NCBI RefSeq assembly: GCF_016462545.1
Contig: NZ_JAEMTA010000029.1
Span: 1 to 64,000 of the forward strand
Direction of reading: 5' to 3'
From: Mycolicibacterium sp.
Lineage (GTDB): Bacteria; Actinomycetota; Actinomycetes; Mycobacteriales; Mycobacteriaceae
DNA: 64,000 bases
The notes beneath the pieces were generated by a model. That model was not told the origin of the DNA. It saw only the letters and a list, made by a program, of their open reading frames with translations, and did no database searches. The translations under genes were made by a program, and so were the position numbers. The stretch's first letter is position 1. Each line of letters starts with the position of its first letter. Below are positions 1-9,337 of the stretch, piece after piece.

Positions 1-3000
1 ACGCGCAGCACCTCGGAGTGGAACGGCACGTCGATACCGGGCACCAGGATGAAGGACCGCTTGCCGCCGGAGATCTCGCGACGCTTCTCGACCTCTTCCT
101 CCAGGACCTCCAGACCGTGCACCGTGCCGGCGATCGCGTACTGCGATCCGCGCAGGTTGTAGTTCACGATTTGCAGGAATTCGCCTGTGCGCTCGCTGAT
201 CTCGGCGACCCAGTCGGTGACGTCGTCATCGTCGAGGTCGATCTGCGAGGGGCGGATCGCGGCCAGTCGGTAGTTCGAGCGGCCGTTCTCGTCGCGCGGC
301 ACGATGTCGTGCATCTTGCTGCCGCGGTGGAAGACCACCTCGAGCAGTGCTTCCAAGGGGTACACGCCCGACACGCAGGCCAGCGCGGTGTACTCGCCGA
401 CGGAGTGACCGCAGGCGATCGCGCCCTCGACGAACGCACCCTGCTCACGCATCTCCGCGACCTGCGCGGCGGCCACGGTCGCCATCGCGACCTGGGTGAA
501 CTGCGTGAGGTAGAGGACGCCCTCGGGGTGGTGGTAGTGCACACCGCTGGCGATCAGGCTGGTCGGGTTGTCGCGCACGACGTGGAGCACCGAGAAGCCG
601 AGGGTGTCGCGGGTGAACCTGTCGGCGGTGTCCCACACCTTGCGGGCGGCCTTCGAGCGGGCCCTGACCTCCATGCCCATGCCCTTGGACTGAATGCCCT
701 GGCCGGGGAATGCGTAGACCGTCCTGGGCGCGGCCAGCTGAGCCGTCGCGGACATCACCAGGTCGGTGCCGACCTTCGCGGTGACCTCGATGATCTCGGC
801 GCCACGGTCGATTCCGACGCGGTCGACGCGGAAGTCGATCTCGTCACCGGGCAGCACCATCCCGAGGAAGCGTGACGTCCAGCCCACCAGACGGGCGGGC
901 GGCGTGGCCCGGCCGTCGGTGGCGGTGACGACGTGCTGTGCCGCGGCCGAGAGCCACATGCCGTGCACGATGGGCGATTTCAGCCCGGCGAGCAGCGCGG
1001 CGGCACGGTCGGTGTGGATCGGGTTGTGATCACCGGAGACGACGGCGAACGCACTCATGTCCGTCGGCGCGGTAACCGTGACGTCGCGACGGCGGCGACG
1101 AGGTGTGTCGGTCGCGTTGTCGGTGATCGCTCCGCCCGCCTGGGCCGGATCGGTCAGGGCGACGGCACCCGTGCGCCCGCGGATGGCGAACCGTTCCTCG
1201 AGCTTCGCCAGCTCGGTGCCGTCACCGTCGCTGATCGTCACCGACACCGGGACGACGCGACCGACCTCGGTGTCGACCGCGACCGAAGCCGTTGCGGTGA
1301 CGGTCAATTCGGACTTCGCCGTCGGCATCGGCGCCAGCAGGTGCGCGGCGTGGTCGAGGTGCACCAGGCTCAGCAGGCCCTCGACGACCGGGAAACCGGA
1401 CTCGGTGACAGCGGCTCCGATGACCGAGAACACGGCGGGCCAGCAGCGACCGACGAGCGCGTCGGGCACCAGGGTCAGGCCGGGCGCCAGCGGGGCGCCG
1501 AACGTCGCGGTGACGCCGGTGTGGTCGGCGACCTCCTCCGGATCCCAGGAGACGGTGACCGTCGTGCTGTCGTCGACGACGGTCGGCAGCGTGTCGACCC
1601 CGTCCACGCCCGCAGCGATCGCCAGGACCGCGCGCATGGCCGCCGAGGCATCCTCGGTGGTGACGACCGGCATACCGCCGTCGACCGTGGCGGTGGGCAA
1701 CGTGAAGCGGATGGTGATCCAGATGTCGGACAGCGGCACGCTCAGGTTGACGTTCTCGCCGTCGAGCTCGAGCCGTGCGCCGGTGGATGGGTGTGTCGCA
1801 GAACGATTTTCGTTCACCTGCCACTCGCGCGGCTCACCGATGCGGTGCACGGGGTTGATCGAGGCGCGGCCCGCCCACAACACGTCGGGCGAATCGAGCA
1901 CGACGCCCAAGGGTCCGGTGACGTCGGCGCGGGCCTGGCGACGGGAGACCACCGACACCGGCTGGGCACCGGAGGCGAGCACCTCGTCGATGGAGGCCTT
2001 CTCGAAGCGGTCGAGCAACTCACCGACGGGCTCGTCGACGCGGGTGATCCCGACGACCGCTTCGGTGCCGGGGATGACGCAGACCTGATCGGCGGAGTAC
2101 CGCGCGTCATGCGCCTGCCACAGCGAGTCGCTGCGCCACCAGCGCCGGACGTCCTTGTCGATGACCGGCACGAAGTTGACCGGCTTACCCAGGGTCTTGC
2201 ACAGGGTCGTGAAGAACGGGACGTCGGCGGGGTGCAGCTTGACGTCTTCGGCGTCCGGGTACCGCGACAGCAGTGCCTGCAGGGCACGCTCCGGATCCTC
2301 CAGTAGCGCTTCACCGTTCGCGTCCGCCGTGAAGAGCGTCTCGATCGGACCGGAGTCCTGCGGGTGCAGGCGAGCCTCGGCGCGCGTGAGCATCTCGGAG
2401 AACCGGTCGCGCCAGCTGACGTCGAGCCACGGCGAATCATCGTGCTTGGTGTCGGCGGTGCTGTCGCCGTCCCCGATCGCGAGCTCGACATAGCGCCGCA
2501 GCCACTGCAGGTACGTCATGTCCGCCACGTCGCCGAAGTACGGCTTGGCGGTCAGCGCCATCGCGGCGATGATCTCGTCGCGACGCTCGGCCACGGCGTC
2601 GACGTCACCCGCGACGTCATCGAGCAGTCGACCACAGCGGGATGCCGCGTTGTCGATCTCGTGGATGTCGGCACCGAGCTGGCTGCGCCCGGATGCCATG
2701 CCGCCCTGGGCCTTTCCGGCGCCGACCCACTGCTCGGTACCGGTGGTGTCGACCAGCAGCTGCTTGACCGCAGGCGAGGTGGTGGCCTCCAGCGTGGCCA
2801 TCGTCGCCGTGCCGACGAGGATGCCGTCGACCGGCATGATCGGGAAGCCGTAGGCCGCCGACCACTGCCCGGACAGGTACTGCGCGGCGCGCTCGGGGGT
2901 ACCGATGCCGCCACCGACGCAGAGCGTGATGTTGGAGAGCTTGCGCATGTCGCCGTAGGTGGAGATCAGCAGGTCGTCGAGGTCTTCCCACGAGTGGTGT

Positions 3001-4736
3001 CCGCCAGCGCGGCCGCCCTCGACGTGGACGATGACCTCGCGGTCGGGGACCTCGGCGGCGATCTTGATGACCGACTTGATCTGCTCGACGGTGCCCGGCT
3101 TGAAGCACACGTAGGCGATGCCGACCTCGTTGAGCTCCTCGATGATGGCGACGGCCTCGTCCAGTTCGGGGATGCCGGCGCTGACGACCAGACCGTCGAT
3201 GGGGGCACCGGACTGACGGGCCTTCTGCACCAGGCGCTTTCCACCCACCTGCAGCTTCCACAGGTACGGGTCGAGGAACAGGGTGTTGAACTGGACCGCG
3301 CGGCCGGGCTCGAGCAGTGTCTTCAGCTCGGCGATGCGCCTGTCGAAGATCGGTTCGGTGACCTGCCCGCCGCCGGCGAGCTCGGCCCAGTGGCCGGCGT
3401 TGGCCGCAGCCGCGACGATCTTGGCGTCGACGGTGGTCGGCGTCATACCGGCCAGCAGCATCGGCGAGCGTCCGGTGAGCCTGGTGAACTTGGTCGAGAG
3501 CTTGGTCTGCCCGTTCGGCAACTCGATGACCGACGGGGCGTAGCTCGACCACGCGGGTGCAACCTCGGGTGCCGCCCCGACGGTGAACAGATTGCGCTGT
3601 CCGGCCCTGGTGGCCGCGGGGACGATCCCGATCCCGAGGCCCCTGATGACGGGCGCGGTGACGCGGGTGATGGTGTCGCTCGGGCCGAGGTCCACGATCC
3701 AGCGCGCACCCGACTCGTGGAGGCGCTCGATCTCCGCCACCCAGTCGAAGGGTTCGGTGTAGATCGCCTTGGCGAAGTGGTGCAGGAGCTCGGAGTCGAT
3801 GCTGAGCTTGGCACCCCAGGCATCGACGACGTCGATGGCGTCGGCCAGACGCGGGGTGTGGAAGCCCACCTCGACCTGGATGCCGTTGAACACGGGGCTG
3901 AAGACCGCGCCGCCGCGGAGCTTGTTCTTGCGCTCCGCCTCTTCCTTCTCGGTGATCTTGCTGCAGTACAGCTCGAAGCGGGACAGCTGCTCGGGCGTGC
4001 CGGTGATGACCACCGAGCGCCTGCCGTTGCGAATGGAGAGCACCGGAGGAAGCACGGTGCGGACGTCGGTGGAGAACTCCTCGAGGAGTTCTGCGATGCG
4101 GGCGGGGTCGACGTTGGTGACCGACACCATCGGCGACTTGTCGCCGCGGCCGACCATGCCGCGCCTGCGCGAGACCAGTGAGCCTGCCGCACCGATCAGC
4201 TGGAGCATCGCGAGCAGCTCGGCATCCCTGGTGCCCTTGGCCTTCAGCGACTCGCACGCGACGATGCCCTGGGAGTGGCCTGCCATGGCCACCGGTGGCG
4301 TGTCGTAGAGGTCCAGACCCTGGCGCAGGGAGGCGCGGATGGCGGCCAGCTGGGCCAGCAGGATGCCAGGACCGGAGATCGCGGCGGTGGTGAGCTGCTT
4401 GGACGTCGGCAGTGGCTCGTCGGCGGCCAGCGCGCGCACCCACTGCATGGGCTCGAAGCCGATGGGCCGCACCACGACCAACTCACGGGCGACGGGCTGC
4501 AGCAGCAGCGCTGCCTCGCCGATGACCTCGCTCAGCTCGGACTCGATGCCCGCAGAGCTGATGAGCTCCTCGAGGTTCTCCAGCCAGTTGCCGCCCTGTC
4601 CACCGAACGCGACGGCGTAGGGCTCACCCGCATTGAGTTGGTCGACGAGCGCGTGCGCACCCGCCTGCAGCGAGGAGCCATCCGATGAACCACCCTTGCG
4701 GCCGGTGGTCACTCTGTCGTGTTCGTTGATCGTCAC
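1..4736 (-). CDS. fas: Type I fatty acid synthase, N-terminal half (partial, runs off the left edge)
   Basis: Multifunctional cytosolic synthase that makes the C16-C26 acyl-CoAs used for phospholipids and as mycolate primers. About 1,578 residues are present, roughly half of the ~3,070 usual in mycobacteria. Seen in order: acetyltransferase with GHSQG (around residue 155), the FMN-type enoyl reductase region (roughly 430-800), a hot-dog dehydratase with SGDHNPIHTD (about 1240), and malonyl/palmitoyl transferase with GHSVGEY (about 1444). ACP, KR, KS and PPT domains lie outside the window. The start is GTG at 4736, giving V-T-I-N-E-H-D-R, which matches my memory of the M. tuberculosis protein, with a GGAG ribosome site ten bases upstream. 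An Rv2525c-like gene follows upstream, as in M. tuberculosis. Confidence 0.97.
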   Translation of the reverse strand, partial: MTINEHDRVTTGRKGGSSDGSSLQAGAHALVDQLNAGEPYAVAFGGQGGNWLENLEELISSAGIESELSEVIGEAALLLQPVARELVVVRPIGFEPMQWVRALAADEPLPTSKQLTTAAISGPGILLAQLAAIRASLRQGLDLYDTPPVAMAGHSQGIVACESLKAKGTRDAELLAMLQLIGAAGSLVSRRRGMVGRGDKSPMVSVTNVDPARIAELLEEFSTDVRTVLPPVLSIRNGRRSVVITGTPEQLSRFELYCSKITEKEEAERKNKLRGGAVFSPVFNGIQVEVGFHTPRLADAIDVVDAWGAKLSIDSELLHHFAKAIYTEPFDWVAEIERLHESGARWIVDLGPSDTITRVTAPVIRGLGIGIVPAATRAGQRNLFTVGAAPEVAPAWSSYAPSVIELPNGQTKLSTKFTRLTGRSPMLLAGMTPTTVDAKIVAAAANAGHWAELAGGGQVTEPIFDRRIAELKTLLEPGRAVQFNTLFLDPYLWKLQVGGKRLVQKARQSGAPIDGLVVSAGIPELDEAVAIIEELNEVGIAYVCFKPGTVEQIKSVIKIAAEVPDREVIVHVEGGRAGGHHSWEDLDDLLISTYGDMRKLSNITLCVGGGIGTPERAAQYLSGQWSAAYGFPIMPVDGILVGTATMATLEATTSPAVKQLLVDTTGTEQWVGAGKAQGGMASGRSQLGADIHEIDNAASRCGRLLDDVAGDVDAVAERRDEIIAAMALTAKPYFGDVADMTYLQWLRRYVELAIGDGDSTADTKHDDSPWLDVSWRDRFSEMLTRAEARLHPQDSGPIETLFTADANGEALLEDPERALQALLSRYPDAEDVKLHPADVPFFTTLCKTLGKPVNFVPVIDKDVRRWWRSDSLWQAHDARYSADQVCVIPGTEAVVGITRVDEPVGELLDRFEKASIDEVLASGAQPVSVVSRRQARADVTGPLGVVLDSPDVLWAGRASINPVHRIGEPREWQVNENRSATHPSTGARLELDGENVNLSVPLSDIWITIRFTLPTATVDGGMPVVTTEDASAAMRAVLAIAAGVDGVDTLPTVVDDSTTVTVSWDPEEVADHTGVTATFGAPLAPGLTLVPDALVGRCWPAVFSVIGAAVTESGFPVVEGLLSLVHLDHAAHLLAPMPTAKSELTVTATASVAVDTEVGRVVPVSVTISDGDGTELAKLEERFAIRGRTGAVALTDPAQAGGAITDNATDTPRRRRRDVTVTAPTDMSAFAVVSGDHNPIHTDRAAALLAGLKSPIVHGMWLSAAAQHVVTATDGRATPPARLVGWTSRFLGMVLPGDEIDFRVDRVGIDRGAEIIEVTAKVGTDLVMSATAQLAAPRTVYAFPGQGIQSKGMGMEVRARSKAARKVWDTADRFTRDTLGFSVLHVVRDNPTSLIASGVHYHHPEGVLYLTQFTQVAMATVAAAQVAEMREQGAFVEGAIACGHSVGEYTALACVSGVYPLEALLEVVFHRGSKMHDIVPRDENGRSNYRLAAIRPSQIDLDDDDVTDWVAEISERTGEFLQIVNYNLRGSQYAIAGTVHGLEVLEEEVEKRREISGGKRSFILVPGIDVPFHSEVLR

Positions 4737-5252
4737 GTCTTGCCATCTCCTCGTGCGCTTCTGCGCTGTATCGCTTCTCACGTGTGCGCAGCGTCGTCTG
4801 CTGCGTGCGTCCTCGGCGGTGAGGCCCCGCGCCCCTGCGGGATTCCGCGGTCTTCGAGTCGGGGTCGTGTCCCGACGGGCTCAAGTCACTTCTGGATGGG
4901 CCTTGGCGTGCAGGCCAACCGCTATAAGAGTGTCATAAGAACCTGCCCCATTTTCGCCCTCCAAATGGTTACTGGCGAGTTCTACGCGCGGGTAACCACG
5001 CATTCGATAACGCGGACTCCGCGGCGCCCTCGAGAGTCACCGGACAAACGTCCTGTTGGCGGGTGGTTACGGTTGAGTAGCTATAACAGCGCAGATCAAG
5101 GCAGTATTGTTATCGAATCGTTATGTCGAATTCTTCGAGCCCGCGCCCGCCGGTCACAATTGCGCGGAAGTCGACACAAAGGCCCGCAGTGTCTACTCGC
5201 CGCGCCTCAGAGCGGAAAATAGTTTGCTGGATAAACTTACCGATCGGTAATG
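4737..5252. promoter_or_regulatory. fas upstream region with several inverted repeats
   Basis: This 516-bp stretch holds no credible gene. It must carry the fas promoter. On the minus strand a TTATAG-like -10 candidate lies near 4923-4928, which would leave a leader of roughly 180 nt. Paired elements are visible: GGTTAC (4967-4972) against GTAACC (4992-4997), and ATTCGATAAC (5002-5011) against GTTATCGAAT (5109-5118). fas in mycobacteria is controlled by the TetR-family activator FasR, which binds inverted repeats upstream of the gene, but I cannot say which element, if any, is the FasR site. Confidence 0.5.
5237..5250. promoter_or_regulatory. Perfect 14-bp palindrome, possible operator
   Basis: TTACCGATCGGTAA reads the same on both strands. 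It lies three bases beyond the stop of the Rv2525c-like gene and about 500 bp upstream of fas. The size and form suit a TetR-type repressor site, but its distance from fas makes its target unclear. Confidence 0.35.
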
Positions 5253-5990
5253 TTAGTCCCACTGCCCAAACCGGGGCTTGAGGACTTGGTTGAGGTCGAC
5301 GCCAACCCCACCGACGCTTCGCTTGTCGATCTCGACCTGGTGCAGGTGTGCTGCGGGGTGGGTGAAGCCCTTGGGCGAACCCCAGTTGTGTTGCCAGAAG
5401 TATGCGCCGAGACCGTCTTGCAGGGCCCAGTCGATGGTCTTGGAGTTCGCGTACACGCCGACGCGCTGGTGCCCCAACACCGCCTCCCACCCGCGCAGAT
5501 ACGGCGCCACCTGCTGTTTGTACTGCTCGGGCGTCGGGTCGTCGTCGATCGAGGCGTAGATGGGGGCGCCGTACGACCCGCCCGCGGCGACGTGAAGTTG
5601 CCAGCCACGCTTGGCGTGCTGCACGCCGGCGTTCCGTCCGCCCAGCCAGTCGGCGGTGTCCTGCTTGCCGAACTGATAGCACGAGACGATCTTCAGCCCG
5701 TTCTGGTACAAGTCGCGGGCCTCGGGTAGCTGGATCGGCTTTCCGAGCATCCAGGCCCCGTCCGGACGACGATCCGACACGTAGCGGATGGCGCCCGACG
5801 CGCCGGAGGCGCGGATGGCCGTGGCGGGGATCACGCCGGCCGCGTAATCGAGGAGCACGCCGAGCGGAGCCGCCGACGCGGTGGCAGGCGCGAGGGCGGC
5901 CGACACCGCACCAGCCAGCACGCCACCGAGTCCGACGGCCGCCGGCGCGACGGCGGCGTACTTCAGCACGTCTCGCCGGGACATCGCCAT
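5253..5990 (-). CDS. Tat-exported DUF1906 glycoside hydrolase-like protein (Rv2525c homologue)
   Basis: A 245-residue protein with a twin-arginine signal (S-R-R-D-V-L-K) at the N-terminus followed by an Ala-rich hydrophobic stretch. The mature part carries the DUF1906 TIM-barrel domain (LLDYAAGVIPA, IRYVSDRRPDGAW, APIYASIDDDP, HQRVGVYANSK). In M. tuberculosis the homologue is Tat-exported and implicated in cell-wall maintenance; the substrate is not settled. The frame is open further upstream to 6158, but the Tat signal and the known homologue favour ATG 5990 (or 5984). No strong ribosome site is visible. The gene precedes fas in the same direction, separated by 516 bp. Confidence 0.9.
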   Translation of the reverse strand: MAMSRRDVLKYAAVAPAAVGLGGVLAGAVSAALAPATASAAPLGVLLDYAAGVIPATAIRASGASGAIRYVSDRRPDGAWMLGKPIQLPEARDLYQNGLKIVSCYQFGKQDTADWLGGRNAGVQHAKRGWQLHVAAGGSYGAPIYASIDDDPTPEQYKQQVAPYLRGWEAVLGHQRVGVYANSKTIDWALQDGLGAYFWQHNWGSPKGFTHPAAHLHQVEIDKRSVGGVGVDLNQVLKPRFGQWD

Positions 5991-6170
5991 GAGCACAGAA
6001 TATGACAGCTGCCCCAATATCCTCATCAACGCCACTGACCACATCTGCAACACACTTCTCGCCGCCGGCTCACGCGCCGCAGCTGCGGAAACCGTCGGCC
6101 ACAGACCCCGATTCCACGAAATCCATACGTTGCGCTGCGCAGGAGGAGACGGATCCATACGATTCAGCCC

Positions 6171-7223
6171 ATGCCATCGGGCCCCGGCGAACCACGAATC
6201 GAATTGGCAGGCGTTCGCAAGGTGTTCGGAGAGTCGATCGTCGCCGTGGCAGGCGCCGACCTGACCGTCGAGGACGGCGAACTATTCGCGATCCTCGGCC
6301 CCTCCGGCTCGGGCAAGACCACCGTGCTCCGGATGATCGCCGGCTTCGAACAACCGACCGCGGGAACGATCACGCTCGGTGGCATCGACGTCACCGAACT
6401 TCCGGCGCGACGCCGCGACGTCAATACCGTGTTTCAGGAGTACGCGCTCTTCCCTCACATGACCGTCGCCCAGAACGTCGAGTACGGCATGAAGGTCCGC
6501 GGCGTGGCCAGGGCAGAACGGCGAGCGCGCACCGCCGAGGCGCTCGAGATGGTTCGGCTCGCCGATTACGGACCGCGCAAACCCGCTCAACTCTCCGGTG
6601 GCCAGCGTCAGCGCGTCGCCCTGGCGCGCGCCCTGGTGGGACGGCCGAGAGTCCTTCTCCTCGACGAACCGCTGGGAGCGCTCGACCTGAAACTTCGCGA
6701 ACAGATGCAGCTTGAACTCAAGGCAATTCAACGCGAGGTCGGTATCACCTTCGTCATCGTCACCCACGACCAGGACGAGGCCCTCACCCTGTGCGACCGA
6801 CTGGCAGTGTTCAACGACGGGCGTATCGAGCAGGTCGGCAAGGCCCGTGACGTGTACGAGAATCCAGTGAACCGCTTCGTGGCCGACTTCGTGGGCACCT
6901 CGAACGTGCTCGACGGTGCGGCCGCCGAGGCGCTCGTCGGGCGGCCCGGCATGTTCGCCGTGCGTCCCGAGCGCATCTCGGTGCTAGCCGCCGGCGGCGG
7001 CGCGGCGCCCGGCAGTCGCACCGTCGAGGCCACCGTCTCCGAGATCATCTACGCGGGACCCACCACGCGCGTGGCGGCCGTCGCCGAGGTCCTCGGGCAG
7101 CCGGGCGTCACGCTGACCGCGACCGTCCTCAACGCCGCCACCTCGCTGCCCGACGATCTGGGCCACGGCACCACGGTGACCCTGACCTGGCCCGACAGCG
7201 CCGTACACGATTTGACCAACTGA
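6171..7223 (+). CDS. ABC transporter ATP-binding protein, spermidine/putrescine type (PotA-like)
   Basis: A 350-residue cytoplasmic ATPase that would power the importer encoded by the next three genes. Walker A GPSGSGKT (about residues 43-50), signature LSGGQRQR, Walker B VLLLDEP, the D-loop and an H-loop histidine (VTHDQ) are all present. The C-terminal part after about residue 240 looks like the TOBE domain of the CUT1/PotA group. The ATG has no well-placed Shine-Dalgarno; an AGGAGGAG at 6139-6146 is too distant, so translation may be weak or leaderless. Polyamine specificity is by family resemblance only. Confidence 0.88.
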   Translation: MPSGPGEPRIELAGVRKVFGESIVAVAGADLTVEDGELFAILGPSGSGKTTVLRMIAGFEQPTAGTITLGGIDVTELPARRRDVNTVFQEYALFPHMTVAQNVEYGMKVRGVARAERRARTAEALEMVRLADYGPRKPAQLSGGQRQRVALARALVGRPRVLLLDEPLGALDLKLREQMQLELKAIQREVGITFVIVTHDQDEALTLCDRLAVFNDGRIEQVGKARDVYENPVNRFVADFVGTSNVLDGAAAEALVGRPGMFAVRPERISVLAAGGGAAPGSRTVEATVSEIIYAGPTTRVAAVAEVLGQPGVTLTATVLNAATSLPDDLGHGTTVTLTWPDSAVHDLTN

Positions 7224-7265
7224 AAACGATTGACAGCCAACGGAATCGACCTGAACGGAGCGTTC

Positions 7266-8462
7266 ATGAAACTCACCGCGATGCGGATCGGCTTCACCAT
7301 CGCCGCGTGTGCCGCACTCGCCCTCACGGGCTGTTCCAGCTCGCAATCCGGCGGCGGCGACGCGGGAACCGCACCCCCCAAGATCGAGCCGCTCGGCACC
7401 CTCGGAAACGGCGAGGGTGAACTCAACCTCATCGCGTGGGCCGGCTACGCCGAGAACGGGTCCAACGACAAGACGGTGGACTGGGTGACTCCCTTCGAGA
7501 AGGAGTCCGGCTGCAAGGTCAACGTGAAGGTCGGCAACACGTCCGACGAGATGGTTCAGCTCATGCGCACCGGGCAGTACGACGGCGTCTCGGCGTCGGG
7601 TGACGCCACCCTGCGACTGATCTACGCGGGCGACGTCGCACCGGTGAACACCGCACTGGTGCCGAACTACTCGACCATCTCGACCTTCCTGAAGGACAAG
7701 CCGTGGAACTCCGTGGACGGCCAGATGTACGGAATCCCGCACGGGTGGGGCGCCAACCTCTTGATGTACAACGTGGGCGTCGTGACCGATGCGCCCGACT
7801 CGTGGGGTGCGGTCTTCACCGATTCCGGGAAGTACAAGGGCAAGGTCACGGCGTATGACTCGCCGATCTACATCGCCGATGCGGCTCTCTACCTGATGAA
7901 GACCAAGCCCGAGTTGGGCATCAAGGACCCGTACTCACTGACCAGCGAACAGCTCGACGCCGCAGTCGAACTGCTCAAGGCACAGAAGGACGACGTCAGC
8001 GAGTACTGGTCGGACTACACCAAGGAAGTGCAAGCCTTCGAGTCGGGCACCTCGGTCATCGGGACCACCTGGCAGGTCATCGCCAACACCATCGGCACCG
8101 ATAACAAGGTGCAGGTCAACACCGTGCTTCCGAAGGAGGGGTCCACGGGCTGGTCCGACACGTGGATGGTCGCGGCGAAGGCGGCGCATCCCAACTGCAT
8201 GTACAAGTGGATGGACTGGATCACCTCGCCCAAGGTCAACGCCCAAGTTGCCGAGTACTTCGGCGAGGCGCCCGCGCAGACCAAGGCGTGCGAGTTCACC
8301 TCGCAGAAGGACTTCTGCGACATCTACCACGCCACCGACGAGGCGTACGCCTCGCAGCTCCACTACTGGACGACGCCGCAGAAGCAGTGCGTAGACGGTA
8401 GCGGCGACAACTGCACGGCCTACGACGAGTGGGTCAGCAAGTGGCAGCAGATCAAGGGGTGA
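7266..8462 (+). CDS. ABC transporter substrate-binding lipoprotein (PotD/PotF-like)
   Basis: A 398-residue lipoprotein. The signal peptide ends in the lipobox L-T-G-C, with Cys23 as the lipidated residue, followed by a Ser/Gly-rich linker. The body has the type II periplasmic-binding fold of the polyamine group (ELNLIAWAGYAENG; MYGIPHGWGANLLMYN). ATG 7266 was chosen because ACGGAG (7255-7260) sits correctly upstream and a clean signal sequence starts there; an in-frame TTG lies at 7230. It overlaps the first permease by four bases. Ligand unknown; polyamine or another small cation-bearing organic solute is most likely. Confidence 0.87.
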   Translation: MKLTAMRIGFTIAACAALALTGCSSSQSGGGDAGTAPPKIEPLGTLGNGEGELNLIAWAGYAENGSNDKTVDWVTPFEKESGCKVNVKVGNTSDEMVQLMRTGQYDGVSASGDATLRLIYAGDVAPVNTALVPNYSTISTFLKDKPWNSVDGQMYGIPHGWGANLLMYNVGVVTDAPDSWGAVFTDSGKYKGKVTAYDSPIYIADAALYLMKTKPELGIKDPYSLTSEQLDAAVELLKAQKDDVSEYWSDYTKEVQAFESGTSVIGTTWQVIANTIGTDNKVQVNTVLPKEGSTGWSDTWMVAAKAAHPNCMYKWMDWITSPKVNAQVAEYFGEAPAQTKACEFTSQKDFCDIYHATDEAYASQLHYWTTPQKQCVDGSGDNCTAYDEWVSKWQQIKG

Positions 8463-9337
8463 CCGAAGCTGCCACCGACACCACGGCGGCACGGAGTTCG
8501 GCGCCGGGGCGGCGTCGGCGGGGGCGGCTGAGCCTGGCGTTGCTGCTGGTGCCGCCGCTGGCGTGGCTCGTGGTTGCATACCTGGGTTCCCTTGCCGTGC
8601 TTCTGGTTTCGGCCCTGTGGACCACCAACTCGTTCACCGGCGCCGTGGTGCGCACCGTCACGACCGACAACATCGTCCGGGTGCTCACCGACGAGGTGTT
8701 CCGCACCGTGACCCTGCGGACCGTGGGGGTGGCGGTGCTCGTCACCGTGCTGTGCGCGGTGCTCGCCGTCCCCTTGGGGCTGTACATGGCGAAGATCGCC
8801 TCACCACGGGTGCGCCTCGCCATGGTGGTGGCGGTCACGACGCCACTATGGGCCAGCTACCTGGTCAAGGCATACGCGTGGCGGGTGCTGCTCTCCCCCG
8901 AGGGCCCGCTGTCGTGGGCCACCGGCTACAGCCCCGGCTACGGTCTGACCGCCACCGTCATCACGTTGACCTACCTGTGGTTGCCCTACATGATCATTCC
9001 GGTGTTCGCGGCATTCGAACGCGTGCCCAACCACCTCATCGACGCGAGCTCGGACCTAGGCGCCTCGGACTTCTCGACACTGCGAATGGTGGTCGCGCCG
9101 TTGGTGTTCCCTGGTATCGCTGCAGGGTCGATCTTCACCTTCTCGCTGTCGCTCGGTGACTACATCGCCGTCACCATCGTCGGCGGCAAGACCCAGATGC
9201 TGGGCAACATCATCTACGGACAACTGGTCACCGCGAACGATCAGCCCCTGGCCGCGGCGTTGTCGATCATTCCACTGGCCGCGGTCATCCTGTACCTGCT
9301 GGCGATGCGGCGCACCGGCGCGCTGGAGAACGTCTGA
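8459..9337 (+). CDS. ABC transporter permease, first (PotB-like)
   Basis: A 292-residue inner-membrane subunit with an Arg-rich cytoplasmic N-terminus and about six hydrophobic segments. The permease coupling motif region (IDASSDLGASDFSTL) contacts the ATPase. GTG 8459 overlaps the lipoprotein stop as GTGA, indicating translational coupling; the frame runs open to 8429 but the overlap and signal-like start support 8459. It pairs with the next permease to form the channel. Confidence 0.87.
   Translation: MTEAATDTTAARSSAPGRRRRGRLSLALLLVPPLAWLVVAYLGSLAVLLVSALWTTNSFTGAVVRTVTTDNIVRVLTDEVFRTVTLRTVGVAVLVTVLCAVLAVPLGLYMAKIASPRVRLAMVVAVTTPLWASYLVKAYAWRVLLSPEGPLSWATGYSPGYGLTATVITLTYLWLPYMIIPVFAAFERVPNHLIDASSDLGASDFSTLRMVVAPLVFPGIAAGSIFTFSLSLGDYIAVTIVGGKTQMLGNIIYGQLVTANDQPLAAALSIIPLAAVILYLLAMRRTGALENV

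Noticed and set aside
2617..4443. 608-residue minus-strand frame inside fas
   Set aside because: Out of frame with FAS domains, which read cleanly through the region in another frame; a high-GC shadow.
4719..5222. 167-residue plus-strand frame upstream of fas
   Set aside because: It begins inside the fas 5' end, has no recognisable domain and no ribosome site; the region is better explained as promoter.
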